From the NCBI RefSeq assembly GCF_900090045.1, contig NC_041783.1:1660001-1724000 (forward strand): DNA of 64,000 nucleotides, written 5' to 3'. Positions within the stretch are counted from its first letter, which is position 1. Each line of letters opens with the position of its first letter. Below the pieces are notes generated by a model. It made no database searches, was not told where the DNA came from, and saw only the letters and a program-made list of their open reading frames with translations. This DNA is from Plasmodium malariae. Lineage: Eukaryota; Apicomplexa; Aconoidasida; Haemosporida; Plasmodiidae. The translations under genes and the position numbers were made by a program. Below, in pieces: positions 25,301 through 37,268 of this stretch.

Positions 25301-28300
25301 TTAAAAAAACATCTATGCTTTCCATGCCAGAACAAGAGCAAAGAATGAGGATCCCTGTTCATGCTTCCTTAAGCGAACAAGAGGGGAAAATGGAAGAACA
25401 AGAAGCAATGGAAAATGAAGAGGAAATGGACAAACAAGGAGTAATGGAAAATAAAGAGGAAATAGACACACAAGGAGTAATGGAAAATGAAGAGGAAATA
25501 GACAATCAAGTAGTAATGGAAAATAAAGAGGAAATAGACTCACAAGAAGTAATGGAAAATGAAGAGGAAATAGACACACAAGGAGTAACAGAAAAACAAC
25601 AAAACAATAAAAATGGCGTACAAAATGCACAGTATAATGTGGGCACTTTAGAAGCTCAGTTGGACAAAAATGTATGGTTGAAAAATACCATGAGTCTTCA
25701 AAAAGATTATTCTCATAATACAAAAAATAGAAAAGCGGAAACGTTTTCTGTTGAGCAATTGTCCAAGTACCCAACGGATGTACTGATAAGAGAAAATAAT
25801 GTTTTTCTAACAAATAGTAGTCGATCATTTACCAACAAAACAGATATCATAAATAACTTCTCAAATTTTGAGACTTATAATTATGAAGACAAAATGATGA
25901 AAAGTGAGTTTAAAAAATCGTGCAATTTAACTTTGTTAAATACAAGTGGAATTTCTGACCAAGGCAAGGAAATTTTGAGTAACAACAAATATACGAATAA
26001 GTTACAACAAATATCTGATATTCATAAGGAAGATTTAAATTATATCAAATTAGATCACATGCAGGAGAATACTTATACAAATAGCTCAAGCAGACATAAT
26101 ACTATTATTAATTGCGATCAGGAAAAAACAGCAAATATACAGGAAAAAACATTAGATGTACAGGTAAATTCGCCGAATTATGATAAAATTTTTGACAGGA
26201 AAAAATCCAGCGTAGTCGATACTAATCATAGTATATCAGAATGTATAAAAAGGAAAAGAAGTGAAAATGACTGTAACCAACTAAGTGTTAATGCCATTAT
26301 GGCAAATACGAGCATTTTTGACAAGACAAACACATCGAATGATCATAAGTTGAAAGTACGGAATAGGAGCAATGAGAAGGATTACGAATGCAATATTAGT
26401 GGAAAGGTCACTATCAGTCAAAATAACAACAATAACAGGTGCTATTCTATGGAAGGTGCATGCAAAAAGGGGAGTAATGATGGATCGGCTAAAATTAATG
26501 CTATTCTTAGAAGAGAAATATATATGAAAAGTAGTAACAGTGAGGAGGTGGCTACTAAGCAGGGGGATAAGGAAACGAATTGTTCAAATGGAAATGGAAA
26601 GAATGAAAATGTTAGCGTATGTGATGATATAATGTATGAACGGCGTGATATTTCCGATGTAGACAATAATGAAATGGAGCATAGCGTTTCATACAACGTC
26701 AACGAGAGGAATGACGAAGGGGGGAATAATTACAAAGAACACACTGCTGAACGTGCTAAGAATAAGAATTCATTTTCATATCAAAATTTGACAAGTTATG
26801 TAAGTAAAAATAGTAATATAAGAAGCAGTAGTTGTATAAATCAAAATAGCATGCATTGCAGTAGTACTAAGGAGCATGCATATAACTGCAAAGACAGTAC
26901 TGACAACATTAACATTTCACAGTTTTCGATAAAATCAAGGGGATGTCAAAGGCGGTCTTACTCGAATTTGTCACATGGTAGGAATTTTGACGTTATTCAG
27001 AATGAAATGGCAGCAGGCAAAAAGGAGGTAGCAGCAAGTGAAAAGCAGTTAGCCGAGAGTGAAAAGGGGGTGAACCCCTTTGAGGGGCGTAAGGTTAGCC
27101 AAGTATGGAAGAACAAAAGCAAAGAGGATCTTATCTATTTGTCCTATCAGTCTAACGGGAATGAAATTAAACAAAGTACTATGAGCAGCATGTCTGATAT
27201 TTTAAATTTTGGTATTAACAACAATTCTGCTGTTTTTTTTTTTGATAACATTCATAATTCATCAGAGTATGCCACAATTCCAAAACCAATTCACAGTTCA
27301 TATTTTGATGATGAATGTAGGTTGTCACATGTAAAAGAAGAAGTAATGAATGTGGAAAGTTCACTACAAGATAACAAGAACAATAGCAGTAAGAATAATA
27401 TAAACTATTGCAAAACTATACCTTTGAATGATGTTAAAAGTTTCATTATTAACTCGAGCATAAATAATAGTTCTTGTTATCAAAATGATGTTAGTCAGAA
27501 TAAATTAGAAAATAATATGCCTTTGCTTGATAACATGAACAGTAGGAGCGACCATGTTACTGTGTCTAATCTTATGTCAGTAGGAGAAAAGGGAGTAAAC
27601 ATTAAAAATGAAATTTTATATGATAAACTATTAACTAGAAACAGTAACAGTGTAACAATGAACGGAAAAAATGAGTGCAATATAGGTACTAACCTTAGTA
27701 TCGTCTGTGCAAATAATGACGGTAATAAAAATAGCCGTATTGATAGTAATGAATGCGAAACAGAGCAAAAAAAGCACATGCATAGTAGCAGCTTGTGTAA
27801 TGCTGTGAATAAATTATATACAGAGGATACAAATGCTCAAGATGATTTAAAAGAAGGGAAAGATAATATGACATATAAAAAAAAAAAAAAAACTCCAAGT
27901 GAGCTATCTAACGATATTTTAGAAGTATGTAGCACTAGTTACTCTTTTGAAAAATGCGAAAAAATGTATAAACGTAATAACCAGCGAGAAAAAAAGGATT
28001 CACCTGAAAGCAGAGAGGATATCAATGCAGACGGAAATAAAAATGTAGGTAATGAAAGAAAAGCAATAATGTGCAGTTCCTCATGTAATAAACATAGAAA
28101 CAATGAGATGAATAATCCTGTCAAAAGGGACCAACGTGATGATGATAACAATAAAAATGGTTCATGTGATGTCAAAAATTCATTTTTTGAATATATTGAT
28201 GAAAAAAATAATTTTTTTCTAATGAATGGTGAAGCGAGTAAGGAAGGGATATCGAATAAGTTTAAGCATATCTATACTTTTGCCCCATTAGAAGAAAATT

Positions 28301-31300
28301 GTAAAGACTCAATAAATTACAAAGTGGAAGAATTCAGACGAAACAGTTATGGCACCTCAAATGGGAAAGGCACTGGTGTTGATACGGGTGATACAAGTCG
28401 AGAAAAGAGGGGAGAAGCAAAATCCGATAGCGATTATTTAATCGATGGAAGCGAGAAGAAATATGATCACCATGAAAGTAGTTACCTAAAGAGTTGGACG
28501 TGCATTGACAGCAACTGCAATAAGGTGGATGGAAATTATTCAAATAGGAAAACAAGTCAGAGTTTTAAAACAATTGATGATGCCTATGGCAGTAGAGCGG
28601 TACATGAAGGAGGGAAAGAGTACGACGAGCAAAATATAAAGACTGATATTCTCTGTGAAGGAAATTATAGAAATGACTCCAACTATGGAAGTAAAACCAA
28701 CTATGGAAGTAAAACCAACTATGGAAGTAAAACCAACTATGGAAGTAAAACCAACTTTGAAAGTAAAACCAACTTTGAAAGTAAAACCAACTTTGAAAGT
28801 AAAACCAACTTTGAAAGTAAAACCAACTATGAAAGTAAAACCAACTTTGAAAGTAAAACCAACTATGGTAGTAGTATCAGCAATAGACTTGAAACGAACA
28901 ATATTAATGGTAATCATAGAAACAATTCCAAGAACGTAAATTATGGATTGACTTATGCAAACGCAGATGGTGCTAGTGATGCGTGTAATAAGGAGAACAT
29001 ATTTGGAAACTACTCCTCTAACATTTACGAGAATGATAAGGTATTAAATAAAGAGTTTTATGATGATGATGATGATGAAAGAAGTAAAAGCAAAAGAATA
29101 GATATGGTGTACTATAACAGAGGTGAATACAGTTGTGAAATAGATAGTCCAGAAATGAATGAAAACATGGAAAAAAATTATTACACAAGAAATGTGTATT
29201 TGGAAAATAAACAACATAATGAGAATAATTACAACGAACAAGATATAAGAAAAAAAAGAGAAAAAAAAAATGAAAGTAGCCATTGTAATAATAATAATAA
29301 TGATAATTCTATTACAACGAATAATAAAAATGGTGACTACAGAAAGAATTCCATCGAATTAAGTGAAAAAATGAACCATAAGAATGGGAATGCATTAAAT
29401 AAATATTCAACAAATGACACAAATAATATTAATGAAAAGGAAATAAAATCAAAGGTACCTAACTCTGAGGATGGAAAAAAGAACATATATGATATTATGC
29501 ATAATGAAAAGGAAAAAAACAAAGGAAAGAATTTGATGATGAATAAAAATAACCAAAAAATAACAGGAGATAATAATGTATATATAGAAAATGGTGTTAA
29601 TAATAACAGCCATTACAGAAGTCGCACTATGTATGCACATGAAGAGAGAGGTAGAGAAAATATTTATCTGGGCCATTCGTATACCGTTAATTTGAACAGA
29701 GAAGAGGAAGTAGAAATAGAAAGAGAGAATGAAAGTAAAAGAGAGAGAGAGATAGAAAACGAAAGAAAGAGAGAAATAGAAAACGAAAGAAAGAGAGAGA
29801 TAGAAAACGAAAGAAAGAGAGAGATAGAAAACGAAAGAAAGAGAGAGATAGAAAACGAAAGAAAGAGAGAGATAGAAAACGAAAGAGAAAGAGAGATAGA
29901 AAACGAAAGAGAAAGAGAGAGAGAAAGACAAAGATCCTGTTGCGGGAATGATACCACTTTGAAATACGAGAAAGAAGATAATACAATCGAAAGGGCAAAT
30001 GATCAAATGAGTGTAAACGATTCTTTCTGGAGGAATGAAAATAACGAAATAAAGTCAGACGTAGCAACTGCTCAGAATGTTTGGAATGTACCGTACAATA
30101 ATAAGGAGGTGAACTATTTTGTGGAAGATATATTGATGGAACCATATAATAAGAAGAAAATATATAAAGAGAATAAGAAGAGATATAAAGGCGAAGAAGA
30201 ATATTATAAACGTGGCATAAAGGGGAATATTAATGATGTTGTTATGTATGATAATTTTAGTAGAAATAGGAAAAACAAGGATGATCAGATCTATGACGTG
30301 CCAATGTATAATAATAAAATAAATTCGAAATATTATAATGAAGGGAATAAAATATTTTATGACCATATTCATAATAATTTTGACCATACAGCGAAACAAA
30401 ATTATTATTACGATTATGATCATCATCAGCATCAGTATCACTATTACGACTGCGATCAAAATTATGAGTACCGTTATAATGACAATGATGCAAATGATTA
30501 TATGAAAAAAAAGGAAACCTATGTTGTGCATAAGAATTATGAACCGAATGAAAAATATGAGGATACAAATTCCTTCATTTCAGCTGAAAAAAGAAAAATA
30601 GTCGAAAAATCCAAAACGAGTGTAGGTACTTTGGAGAATTATTTTCATAAGGATAAGAAACATTCCAATATAGAACTTCCAACGGGTAATCTTTCAAAGG
30701 AGCAGTATCTAAGAGCTCACACGTCCTCCTACCTAGAAAAGGGGAATGAAAACAAAAGGGAAAAATATAACGATAGTTTTCTTCTCAAAAATGAAAATAT
30801 ACAATGCGGTACTAATAAGGACAATACGTATTATAATAGTAACATTGTTGATCTAATTAATATGAACTATCTGAATGGTTATGGGAACGAAGCGAACATG
30901 AATGGGAATGAGAATGGGAACGCAAATGAGAATACAAATGCTCATGAACAATTCAGAATAAAAGGAAACGACAATTTATATGACCATGCAAATTATCATC
31001 AAGAGGTCGAAGAAGTAGAATATAATCAAAATAGATATACATCCCAGGGAAGTAAATTTCGCGAATATCATAGAGAAAATGATGGAAAAGATAGTCCACC
31101 TTATAAACGTAGTAGTAGTAATAATGATAATAATGTAAATGCGTTTCCACCTCCTTTTATATATGATACGAAATATAAATATGAACAAAAAATTAATTAT
31201 GATAAAGGGATAGACAAAAGAATAAGTGAAAATGCTAAGAGGAGGAACTACTCAAATGATGTTAATTATGACACTCCTTTTAGAAAAGCTAATACGAATT

Positions 31301-33306
31301 ATGAAAATTATAAATTCACTAGTGATATACACAATGAAAATTACGACAATTGCTGTATTATGCACTCTGATGGAGCTAGAATAGGCAGGAATACAAATTA
31401 CATTGGGACCTACAATAATGCAGTGGTATATCGTCATGCAGATGTTCAAAGTTACGTGTGGGGTAATGAAGGAAGAAATGGGCATGCTAATTTTGACAAA
31501 AGGGAGAATAACACTGAACAAATTAGTAGCAGCAGAGGAAATAGTAGAGGGAATAATAGAAGCAAGAACAGAAGCAGTAATATCAGCAGTGTTAGTGTGA
31601 GCAGCAATAATAATGAAATTTTGTATGATATGTGTCGTGAACATTTGGACACCTTGGGGAAAGAGAAAAATACACAAGTGCTCAGCAAAATAATGGATGT
31701 TATGATGAATATACAGAACGACTTGAAGGACGTAAAACACAAGTTAACTAAAAAAAAGAAAAAGGAGTTGAATGAGAATGAAAATGAAAATATAGACAAA
31801 GAGACAGAAAAAAGGAATAATAATGAATCATGTATAAAGGGTGATAATATGTCATCTAAACATCAGAGTAAAAAATGCTTAACATTTTTGAAAGAAGAAA
31901 ATAAAGTAGATGAGGGAAGGAAGGATGTAGCATTAGATGCCTACTCAAAGGATGGAAGATCTATTGATAAGGAAAGCAAGGAGACGAAATTTGGTAGCGA
32001 TGGTAGTACTACACCCAATAATGGATGCAAAGAGGATAAAGGAACGAAAGAAAAGGATACGTACGAAAAGAACGTCAACGAAAAAGGCACATACGAAAAG
32101 GGAAAAATTCTAACGAAAGGTTTTTCAAAAAATGGAGTAAACGATATCGATAAGGCTTTGGAAAATAATAAAAACCATTTTAGTGAAAAACAAAGAGAGG
32201 AGTCAATAGATCAAAGGAAAAGGAACATAAATAACTTCACTATAAATAAAGAATTATGCACAAGTTTTAACTTAGTGTTAAAGAATTTAAATTATGAGAA
32301 TATCGATGATTCAGTTATTTGCAAATCGAATAGATTATATTTATTTAATAAATTTTTTACCTCTTTGTTTTATAAAGACAGTACTAGGACACATAATTTT
32401 ATTATGTTTAATATTTACAATATAGAACAGAAAAGACAAACACATAAAGTTTCTTTATTTCAAGAAAAGGATTATTATGACATGTTTCATTTGGCTTATA
32501 ACAACTTATTATTTTATGCTTTTGACTGCTATAAATTTTATCGACATATAAAAAATAAATTTAAGGATACATATAAAATTTATGAAAATTCTACTATGTG
32601 TTTATATATTAATAATAATTATGAAACAAATTTAATAAATAGAATTTTCATTGAGCAGAATAACTATAACAACAATGTATACCACTTGAATGAAAAAAGA
32701 ATATTGAAGACTTCAACTAAATATTTCTTGGATCATTTCTTATCCTTAATAGATAAAAAAATTAATATAAAAAATATAATCCCATTAATGAAAAAAAGTA
32801 ATTATGAATTAGATCAAAATAATTTATACTTCTTCATTTCGACCTTTAATTTAATGGACAAAATTTTTAGCGATTCAAATGGTTTTGATTGCAATAAAAA
32901 AATTTTTGAAAAAAATTCTCCTAATGTAAAAAATTTCGCAATTTTTTTTAAGTTTATAAATGACGCCTCTAATTTTTATGACTCATTCATTAGTGGGACT
33001 AACGCGAATAATAGTGGGAACATTAGCACAAATGCTAATAATAACCCGAATGATATTCCTAATGATAACACAAATGGCAGTGAAGTACACAGAGGCTGTT
33101 ACAGACTAATAATTGTAGCCTTACATAAAGGAAAATCGTTCAAGTACAACAAATTGTCCTTTAGTAGTTTTATGAAAACGAGGGATAATGAATTACACAA
33201 ATATTACAATAATTACGACTCGATGTCTTTTGAAAATAACACCGTAATACTTTTTAACCTGTCCTATGCCGTTCCCTTTTATTATGTAGAATATTACAAA
33301 AACTAG
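21991..33306 (+). CDS. Giant Asn-rich conserved Plasmodium protein (~3,648 aa, two exons)
   Basis: Exon 1 (21991-22162) starts MMDSEYHDVLDRADEIERVG and ends at AGCG|GTATGG. Exon 2 (22532-33306) begins after ACACCGAAACAG. The phases match and the sum is 10,947 nt. Most of the protein is predicted disorder, rich in Asn, Lys, Ser and Glu. It carries tandem tracts: DEKDER (~58-87), NNASS/NNANSS (~400-478), a 12-aa MENEEEIDTQGV-type unit x5 (~1009-1077), KTNYGS/KTNFES x11 (~2107-2170) and ERKREIEN x8 (~2461-2525). A basic region follows. The last ~360 residues (about 3290-3648) are different: few repeats, many Phe/Tyr/Ile, with segments such as FNLVLKNLNYENIDDSV, SRTHNFIMFNIYN-like and SYAVPFYYVEYYKN at the very end. 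That looks like a folded domain. There is no signal peptide and no membrane span. I do not recognise the family and assign no function. An earlier exon 1 start is possible but not needed. Confidence 0.75.
22532..22621 (+). repeat. DEKDER-coding repeat at the exon 2 boundary
   Basis: GACGAAAAAGACGAAAGA units (6 codons) repeat about five times immediately after the splice acceptor of the giant gene. The repeat therefore forms the first residues encoded by exon 2. Confidence 0.75.
23560..23797 (+). repeat. Asn/Ser codon repeat (NNVGS, NNASS, NNANSS)
   Basis: A 15-bp unit (AGTAGTAATAACGCT and variants) repeats about ten times. It is followed by an 18-bp variant (AACAGCAGTAATAACAAT) about four times, inside the giant protein. 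Both the reverse strand and another forward frame remain open across it, which creates false frames. Confidence 0.85.
25386..25590 (+). repeat. 36-bp coding repeat (12-aa MENxEEIDxQxV)
   Basis: Five copies of a 12-residue unit (MENEEEMDKQGV, MENKEEIDTQGV, MENEEEIDNQVV and so on) alternate Glu and Lys at position 4. That alternation suggests an earlier 24-residue higher-order unit. It is strongly acidic. Confidence 0.85.
28676..28872 (+). repeat. 18-bp coding repeat (KTNYGS / KTNFES)
   Basis: Eleven copies of AAAACCAACTATGGAAGT or AAAACCAACTTTGAAAGT are arranged as a block of YGS units, then FES units, then a final mix. This is consistent with recent block expansion. Confidence 0.85.
29740..29935 (+). 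repeat. 24-bp coding repeat (EIENERKR)
   Basis: Seven to eight copies of GAGATAGAAAACGAAAGAAA encode a highly charged EIENERKR heptad-like helix, likely a single alpha-helix or coiled coil. All three reverse-strand frames stay open over this tract (artefacts). Confidence 0.85.
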
Positions 33307-34105
33307 GGAGCGCATGTGTGTAGATATACCTACATACATGCATACACATACACAATTATATATAGATGTCTGCTTGTACTTAGGTGTACATGCATATATA
33401 AATTAGCATTTCTCTTCACAGCTTTACTGGTGACAATGATCATATAGAATATTAACATGCCAGAACATTAGCCCTTATGCGTGTAGGGAAATTATCTGCA
33501 TATATGTATATATGCACGCACATATACTTGCATGTATACATATGTGAGCTCTACTTTATATATAAACACTGCGATCATTTGTCCTAATTTGTGATAACTT
33601 TTTGTTATTTTGTACAATTTTCGATCATTTTTATGTTTTTGATGTTTTTGGTATTTTCTACGTTTTTTATTTTTTTGATGTTTTTATTTTTAAAATTTTT
33701 TTCCTTTTTTTAATTTTTTGTACAAACGCCTTTTTTTTGGACATTTCTCTTTAAATATGCACTTTTTTATGTACCCTATTTTACATTTTTTTTTGTGAGA
33801 AATATTGGTTTTTATCTTTTTTTTTTTTAATACTTATCCCTTTTTTCTCTTTTTTTTTAATTAACTTATCGTCCATCCCTTTTTTACCCCTTCCCATATT
33901 ATATGTCTTTGTTTCTAATATTTTTAAAGTTATACGTGAAATAAAAGTATAAGTGAAAATATATATATATATATGTATAAGTATAATAAAAAAAATTTTC
34001 TGTCTTCTGTAATATGTTGTTATGAACTTTTTTTGTTGAAACATTTGCGTTATCCTTTACCTTTACTTAACAGTACGTATATGTTCAAGTATGAATGCGG
34101 GCATG

Positions 34106-34150
<45 letters not shown>

Positions 34151-35004
34151 GCGTGTAAGCTTACGGAAAAAGAGGAGTATATATAGTAATAATTTATAAG
34201 CGCACAACCCCTTTTTTTTTATGAAGTTTCAAAAATTAGAATTTTCTCTTTTCCCATTCCTCTCCGGTTATATGGTTTAAAATTGTATTACCTTAAATCA
34301 GATCTTTTTTTTCGTATTTTCTTTCTCCATCAACTTAGATTTTTTTTTTAATTTTATTATTCTTTTTTTTTTTTTTTTTTTTTTTTTTTGTATGTACACT
34401 GAAAAAAGTTAAGGAATATTGAAATTGCTTATATAGATATACCCAATCTTATTAACGTACCTGCACCTTTCCAGAATTAAGAGACATAATTAGTGCCATT
34501 AATGCAATTAAATTATTTTTACAATATAAAAAATAAAAACAACAAAAAGTTAAAATATTCTTATACCGTGCTAATATAAAAATTATACGCACGCCTATAT
34601 TTTTAAAAATAAATTATTTAGCTCTTGTGTAGGATCTTCAAAGGATTAAGCTATTTTGTCTTTGTTCTTATTGTGTGCACATTCTACAACACATAAATAT
34701 ATAAGTGTATGTATAAGTAGGTACACGTGGGTATATGTATGAGCAAATATCACCTGTACTTTTCCTGCACTAATAAACGTTTGTATTGGTATTTTGTCTC
34801 TCCATTTATTCTGTCTTGTTTTAATTATCTTAAGAACACTACAAACAAGTAAAGCACTGACAATATTAAAATGTTTCATTGTTAGTCCTTTTTACGCGTA
34901 TCGCATATATACATATATATATATACATATATATATATATATGGTGACATGTATGCATATATTCCATTCCTACGTTTGTTCATATTTTGTTTGTGTCTGT
35001 AATT
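33307..35004. other. Intergenic between the giant gene and the secreted-protein gene
   Basis: AT-rich, with poly-T at 34363-34389 and (AT)n at about 34107-34146. On the minus strand 34879-34754 there is an exon-like block (start MKHFNIVSALLVCSVLKII, donor CAG|GTGATA) that could begin a small membrane or secreted protein. Its continuation is unclear, so I do not annotate it as a gene. Confidence 0.4.
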
Positions 35005-36753
35005 ATGAAGCAGCTGCAAGTGATTAATTTTCTTTTTTGCATTTTTGAATATTTTTTTTTTTTAAGTAAATTATGTAAGGGTCAAGTCATAGTTCAGAAT
35101 AATCTTAACAGAAATGCGATCAGTAATACTAGTGAGCATTTAATTGATACATGCTTAGAAGTTAGTAACGCTATAACTTATTATGAAGACGTACTAAAAG
35201 ATTATAGCTACAATAAAAAATGCTTAATTTATAAAGAAATAGGGAACTCTGTTTTAGAGGCATACAAACTTAATGATCATAATTGTTATAAAGCAATTCA
35301 AAAACTTTTGTGCAAGCTAAAATACTTGAAAGTAGAGAATACCTCTGATGAACTGGATAACACGAATGATGAAGACGAGTTGAGGGATAACTCATACGAA
35401 AATACCAGAGAAGCCAATTTAATCATTTCGGAAGAGGAAAAGGATATGGATAAAAAAAATGAAAAAAGGGAGAAAAATAATAAAAACGAACAAAATGGAA
35501 AACTTGAGCAAAATGGCAAAAACGAACAAAATAAGGACAGACTCCGAGCAGAAAAATGCAACAGCACCAAGACTCTGTTCACTTCCTTACTAAAACGGTG
35601 CAGACAAAAAATCAGTAGGGATCCCTTAGTGCACTGTGCATCCTTCGATAAGGAAAAAAATGTTATTCTGGATGGAGCGCTTTTTTGTGAAAGCTCTTAC
35701 GAAAGAAAAAGTGTAGAAGATTATAACATAACAAAATCCGTTTATGGGGAAAATTATAAAAAAATTATAATTAAAACTTTTGATTTTAAAAATGAACAAA
35801 TGGAAGATTGTTTAAATATGGTTAATATATATAATAATTGTTCAATAGTTGAGAAAAGTATATTTAGCAATAAAAAAAAAGATACTGATTTTTGCACAAC
35901 AGAAAGAAGTGAATATTTTTGTCGTTATAAAATTGAAAAACAGAATGATATGAATTACATATACACATGTTCAGATATTATATTACCATATTTATTAAGT
36001 TCAAAGGATGAAAATAAGACATATGATCAGTTGTGTAACAATATCAGTAATTATGTAAACCTTCTTAAAGAGAAAAAAAACTATTATTTAAAGAAAAAAA
36101 GAAAATTAAAAGTAGATACAAAAAAGGCTAAATTCATGAACAAATTATATAAAATAGTTGAAAACCTTTTTCAACTGTTAAAAGAGGAATATGAAAAATA
36201 TGATATGCAAATTAACAATTTATTCAACAATTTAGAAAAGCTAAAAGAAGAAAATAAAATTAAAAAAGTTTTTTCCAATGATTACATGGTGTTACAATTA
36301 AATAAGGTGAATGATGATATTACTAATTTAGAGGGGATGATAAACAATATTGAGTATCCTACAATGAGCAAAAATAATGTTGCTGAAAATATTTCTATTG
36401 TTCATAAAACCAAAAAATATATAGAAGAATTACTAAAAATTCAAAAAGACATTTCTTCTACTTCAAATATTCTTAACGAATATTTTAGCAGCAAAAATAA
36501 GGATGAATTAAAAGTTATGTATGGAAGTAAATTAAATTTCGATGAACTGAAGAAACTGCAAATGAAGCATGATCGAATAAGTAAGTTGATTAAAAGTTAT
36601 GCAGAAAGAAATAGCGTCTGGGCTTCTCCATATGAGGAGTCGTTAATTAAAGATTTTAACAAGGATATGCAAAATTTTGATAACTTAACTGAAATTTATA
36701 CGAGTCAAATATCTTTATTAATCCAAAAGGGCCTTCTGTCAGAGGAAAAGTAG
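35005..36753 (+). CDS. Secreted Cys-containing protein with C-terminal coiled coil (582 aa)
   Basis: This is a single-exon gene. I take the ATG at 35005, not the in-frame one at 34987, because it places a classical signal peptide at the N-terminus (MKQLQVINFLFCIFEYFFFL, cleavage near residue 26). The mature N-terminal part has spaced cysteines (DTCLEV, KKCLIY, HNCYKAI, LLCKL). A charged low-complexity linker follows (about 145-180, KNEQNGKLEQNGKNEQ). A second Cys-bearing region comes next (VHCASFD, LFCESS, EDCLNM, DFCTTE, YFCRYK, YTCSD, QLCNN). The last ~230 residues are long amphipathic helices with no repeats, probably coiled coil. No membrane span or GPI signal is visible at the C-terminus (GLLSEEK). 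It probably enters the secretory pathway to the cell surface, an apical organelle or the vacuole. The family is not recognised. Confidence 0.75.
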   Translation: MKQLQVINFLFCIFEYFFFLSKLCKGQVIVQNNLNRNAISNTSEHLIDTCLEVSNAITYYEDVLKDYSYNKKCLIYKEIGNSVLEAYKLNDHNCYKAIQKLLCKLKYLKVENTSDELDNTNDEDELRDNSYENTREANLIISEEEKDMDKKNEKREKNNKNEQNGKLEQNGKNEQNKDRLRAEKCNSTKTLFTSLLKRCRQKISRDPLVHCASFDKEKNVILDGALFCESSYERKSVEDYNITKSVYGENYKKIIIKTFDFKNEQMEDCLNMVNIYNNCSIVEKSIFSNKKKDTDFCTTERSEYFCRYKIEKQNDMNYIYTCSDIILPYLLSSKDENKTYDQLCNNISNYVNLLKEKKNYYLKKKRKLKVDTKKAKFMNKLYKIVENLFQLLKEEYEKYDMQINNLFNNLEKLKEENKIKKVFSNDYMVLQLNKVNDDITNLEGMINNIEYPTMSKNNVAENISIVHKTKKYIEELLKIQKDISSTSNILNEYFSSKNKDELKVMYGSKLNFDELKKLQMKHDRISKLIKSYAERNSVWASPYEESLIKDFNKDMQNFDNLTEIYTSQISLLIQKGLLSEEK

Positions 36754-37268
36754 AGCATTACGTGCGCGTACTTATGAATATGCATATATGTATATGTGTA
36801 TATGTACGTATGTATATATATGTGTGTATACACACGACCCTTGCTGCGCACGTATGTCTTCATAAAATGCGTTTAATTCGCCTTTTTTTGTGTAACTAAA
36901 AATTAATTTTGAATGCTGAATAGAATTCTTAAAAATATTTTTAAAAAGTAAAGATTTACAAAAAAAAAAAAATGAAGTTTAAATAGAAATTGAAACTGGA
37001 ATTAAAATTGAAGATAAAATTGGAATTAAAATTGGAATTAAAATTGAAGATAAAATTGGGATTAAAATTGGGATTAAAGTTGGAATTAAAATCGGAATTA
37101 AAATTGGTATTAAAATTGGAATTAAAATTGAAATTAAAATTGAAATTAAAATTGAAATTAAAATTGAAATTAAAATTGAAATTAAAATTGAAATTAAAAT
37201 TGAAATTAAAATTGAAGATAAAATTAAAATAAAAAATTAAAATTGCGTCAATTTGAATAAAATTAAAG
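36754..37268. other. Convergent intergenic with a 12-bp minisatellite
   Basis: This is the 3' junction of the secreted-protein gene (+) and the GPI-type surface-protein gene (-). Roughly half of it is the minisatellite described separately. No gene was seen. Confidence 0.6.
36983..37238. repeat. 12-bp AAATTGAAATTA minisatellite (~20 copies)
   Basis: Units of 12 bp (AAAATTGAAATT, with GGAATT, GAAGAT and GGGATT variants) run almost without interruption. The forward frame through it (LKLELKLKIKL) stays open. It has no splice partner, is pure repeat, and sits between two convergent gene ends, so I do not call it coding. Confidence 0.85.

Noticed and set aside
29449..30145. Three overlapping minus-strand frames of 97-185 codons (LFLSFSISL-type)
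   Set aside because: They are reverse-strand readings of the EIENERKR coding repeat and its flanks in the giant gene. The 24-bp period keeps all frames open.
33781..34044. 87-codon minus-strand frame with a Lys-rich end
   Set aside because: The N-terminal half reads through (AT)n, the C-terminal half is poly-A-derived Lys codons, and there is no recognisable domain.
34987..35004. ATG at 34987 as the start of the secreted protein
   Set aside because: It adds six residues (MFVSVI) ahead of the signal peptide. The ATG at 35005 gives the standard n-region and hydrophobic core. The choice is not certain.
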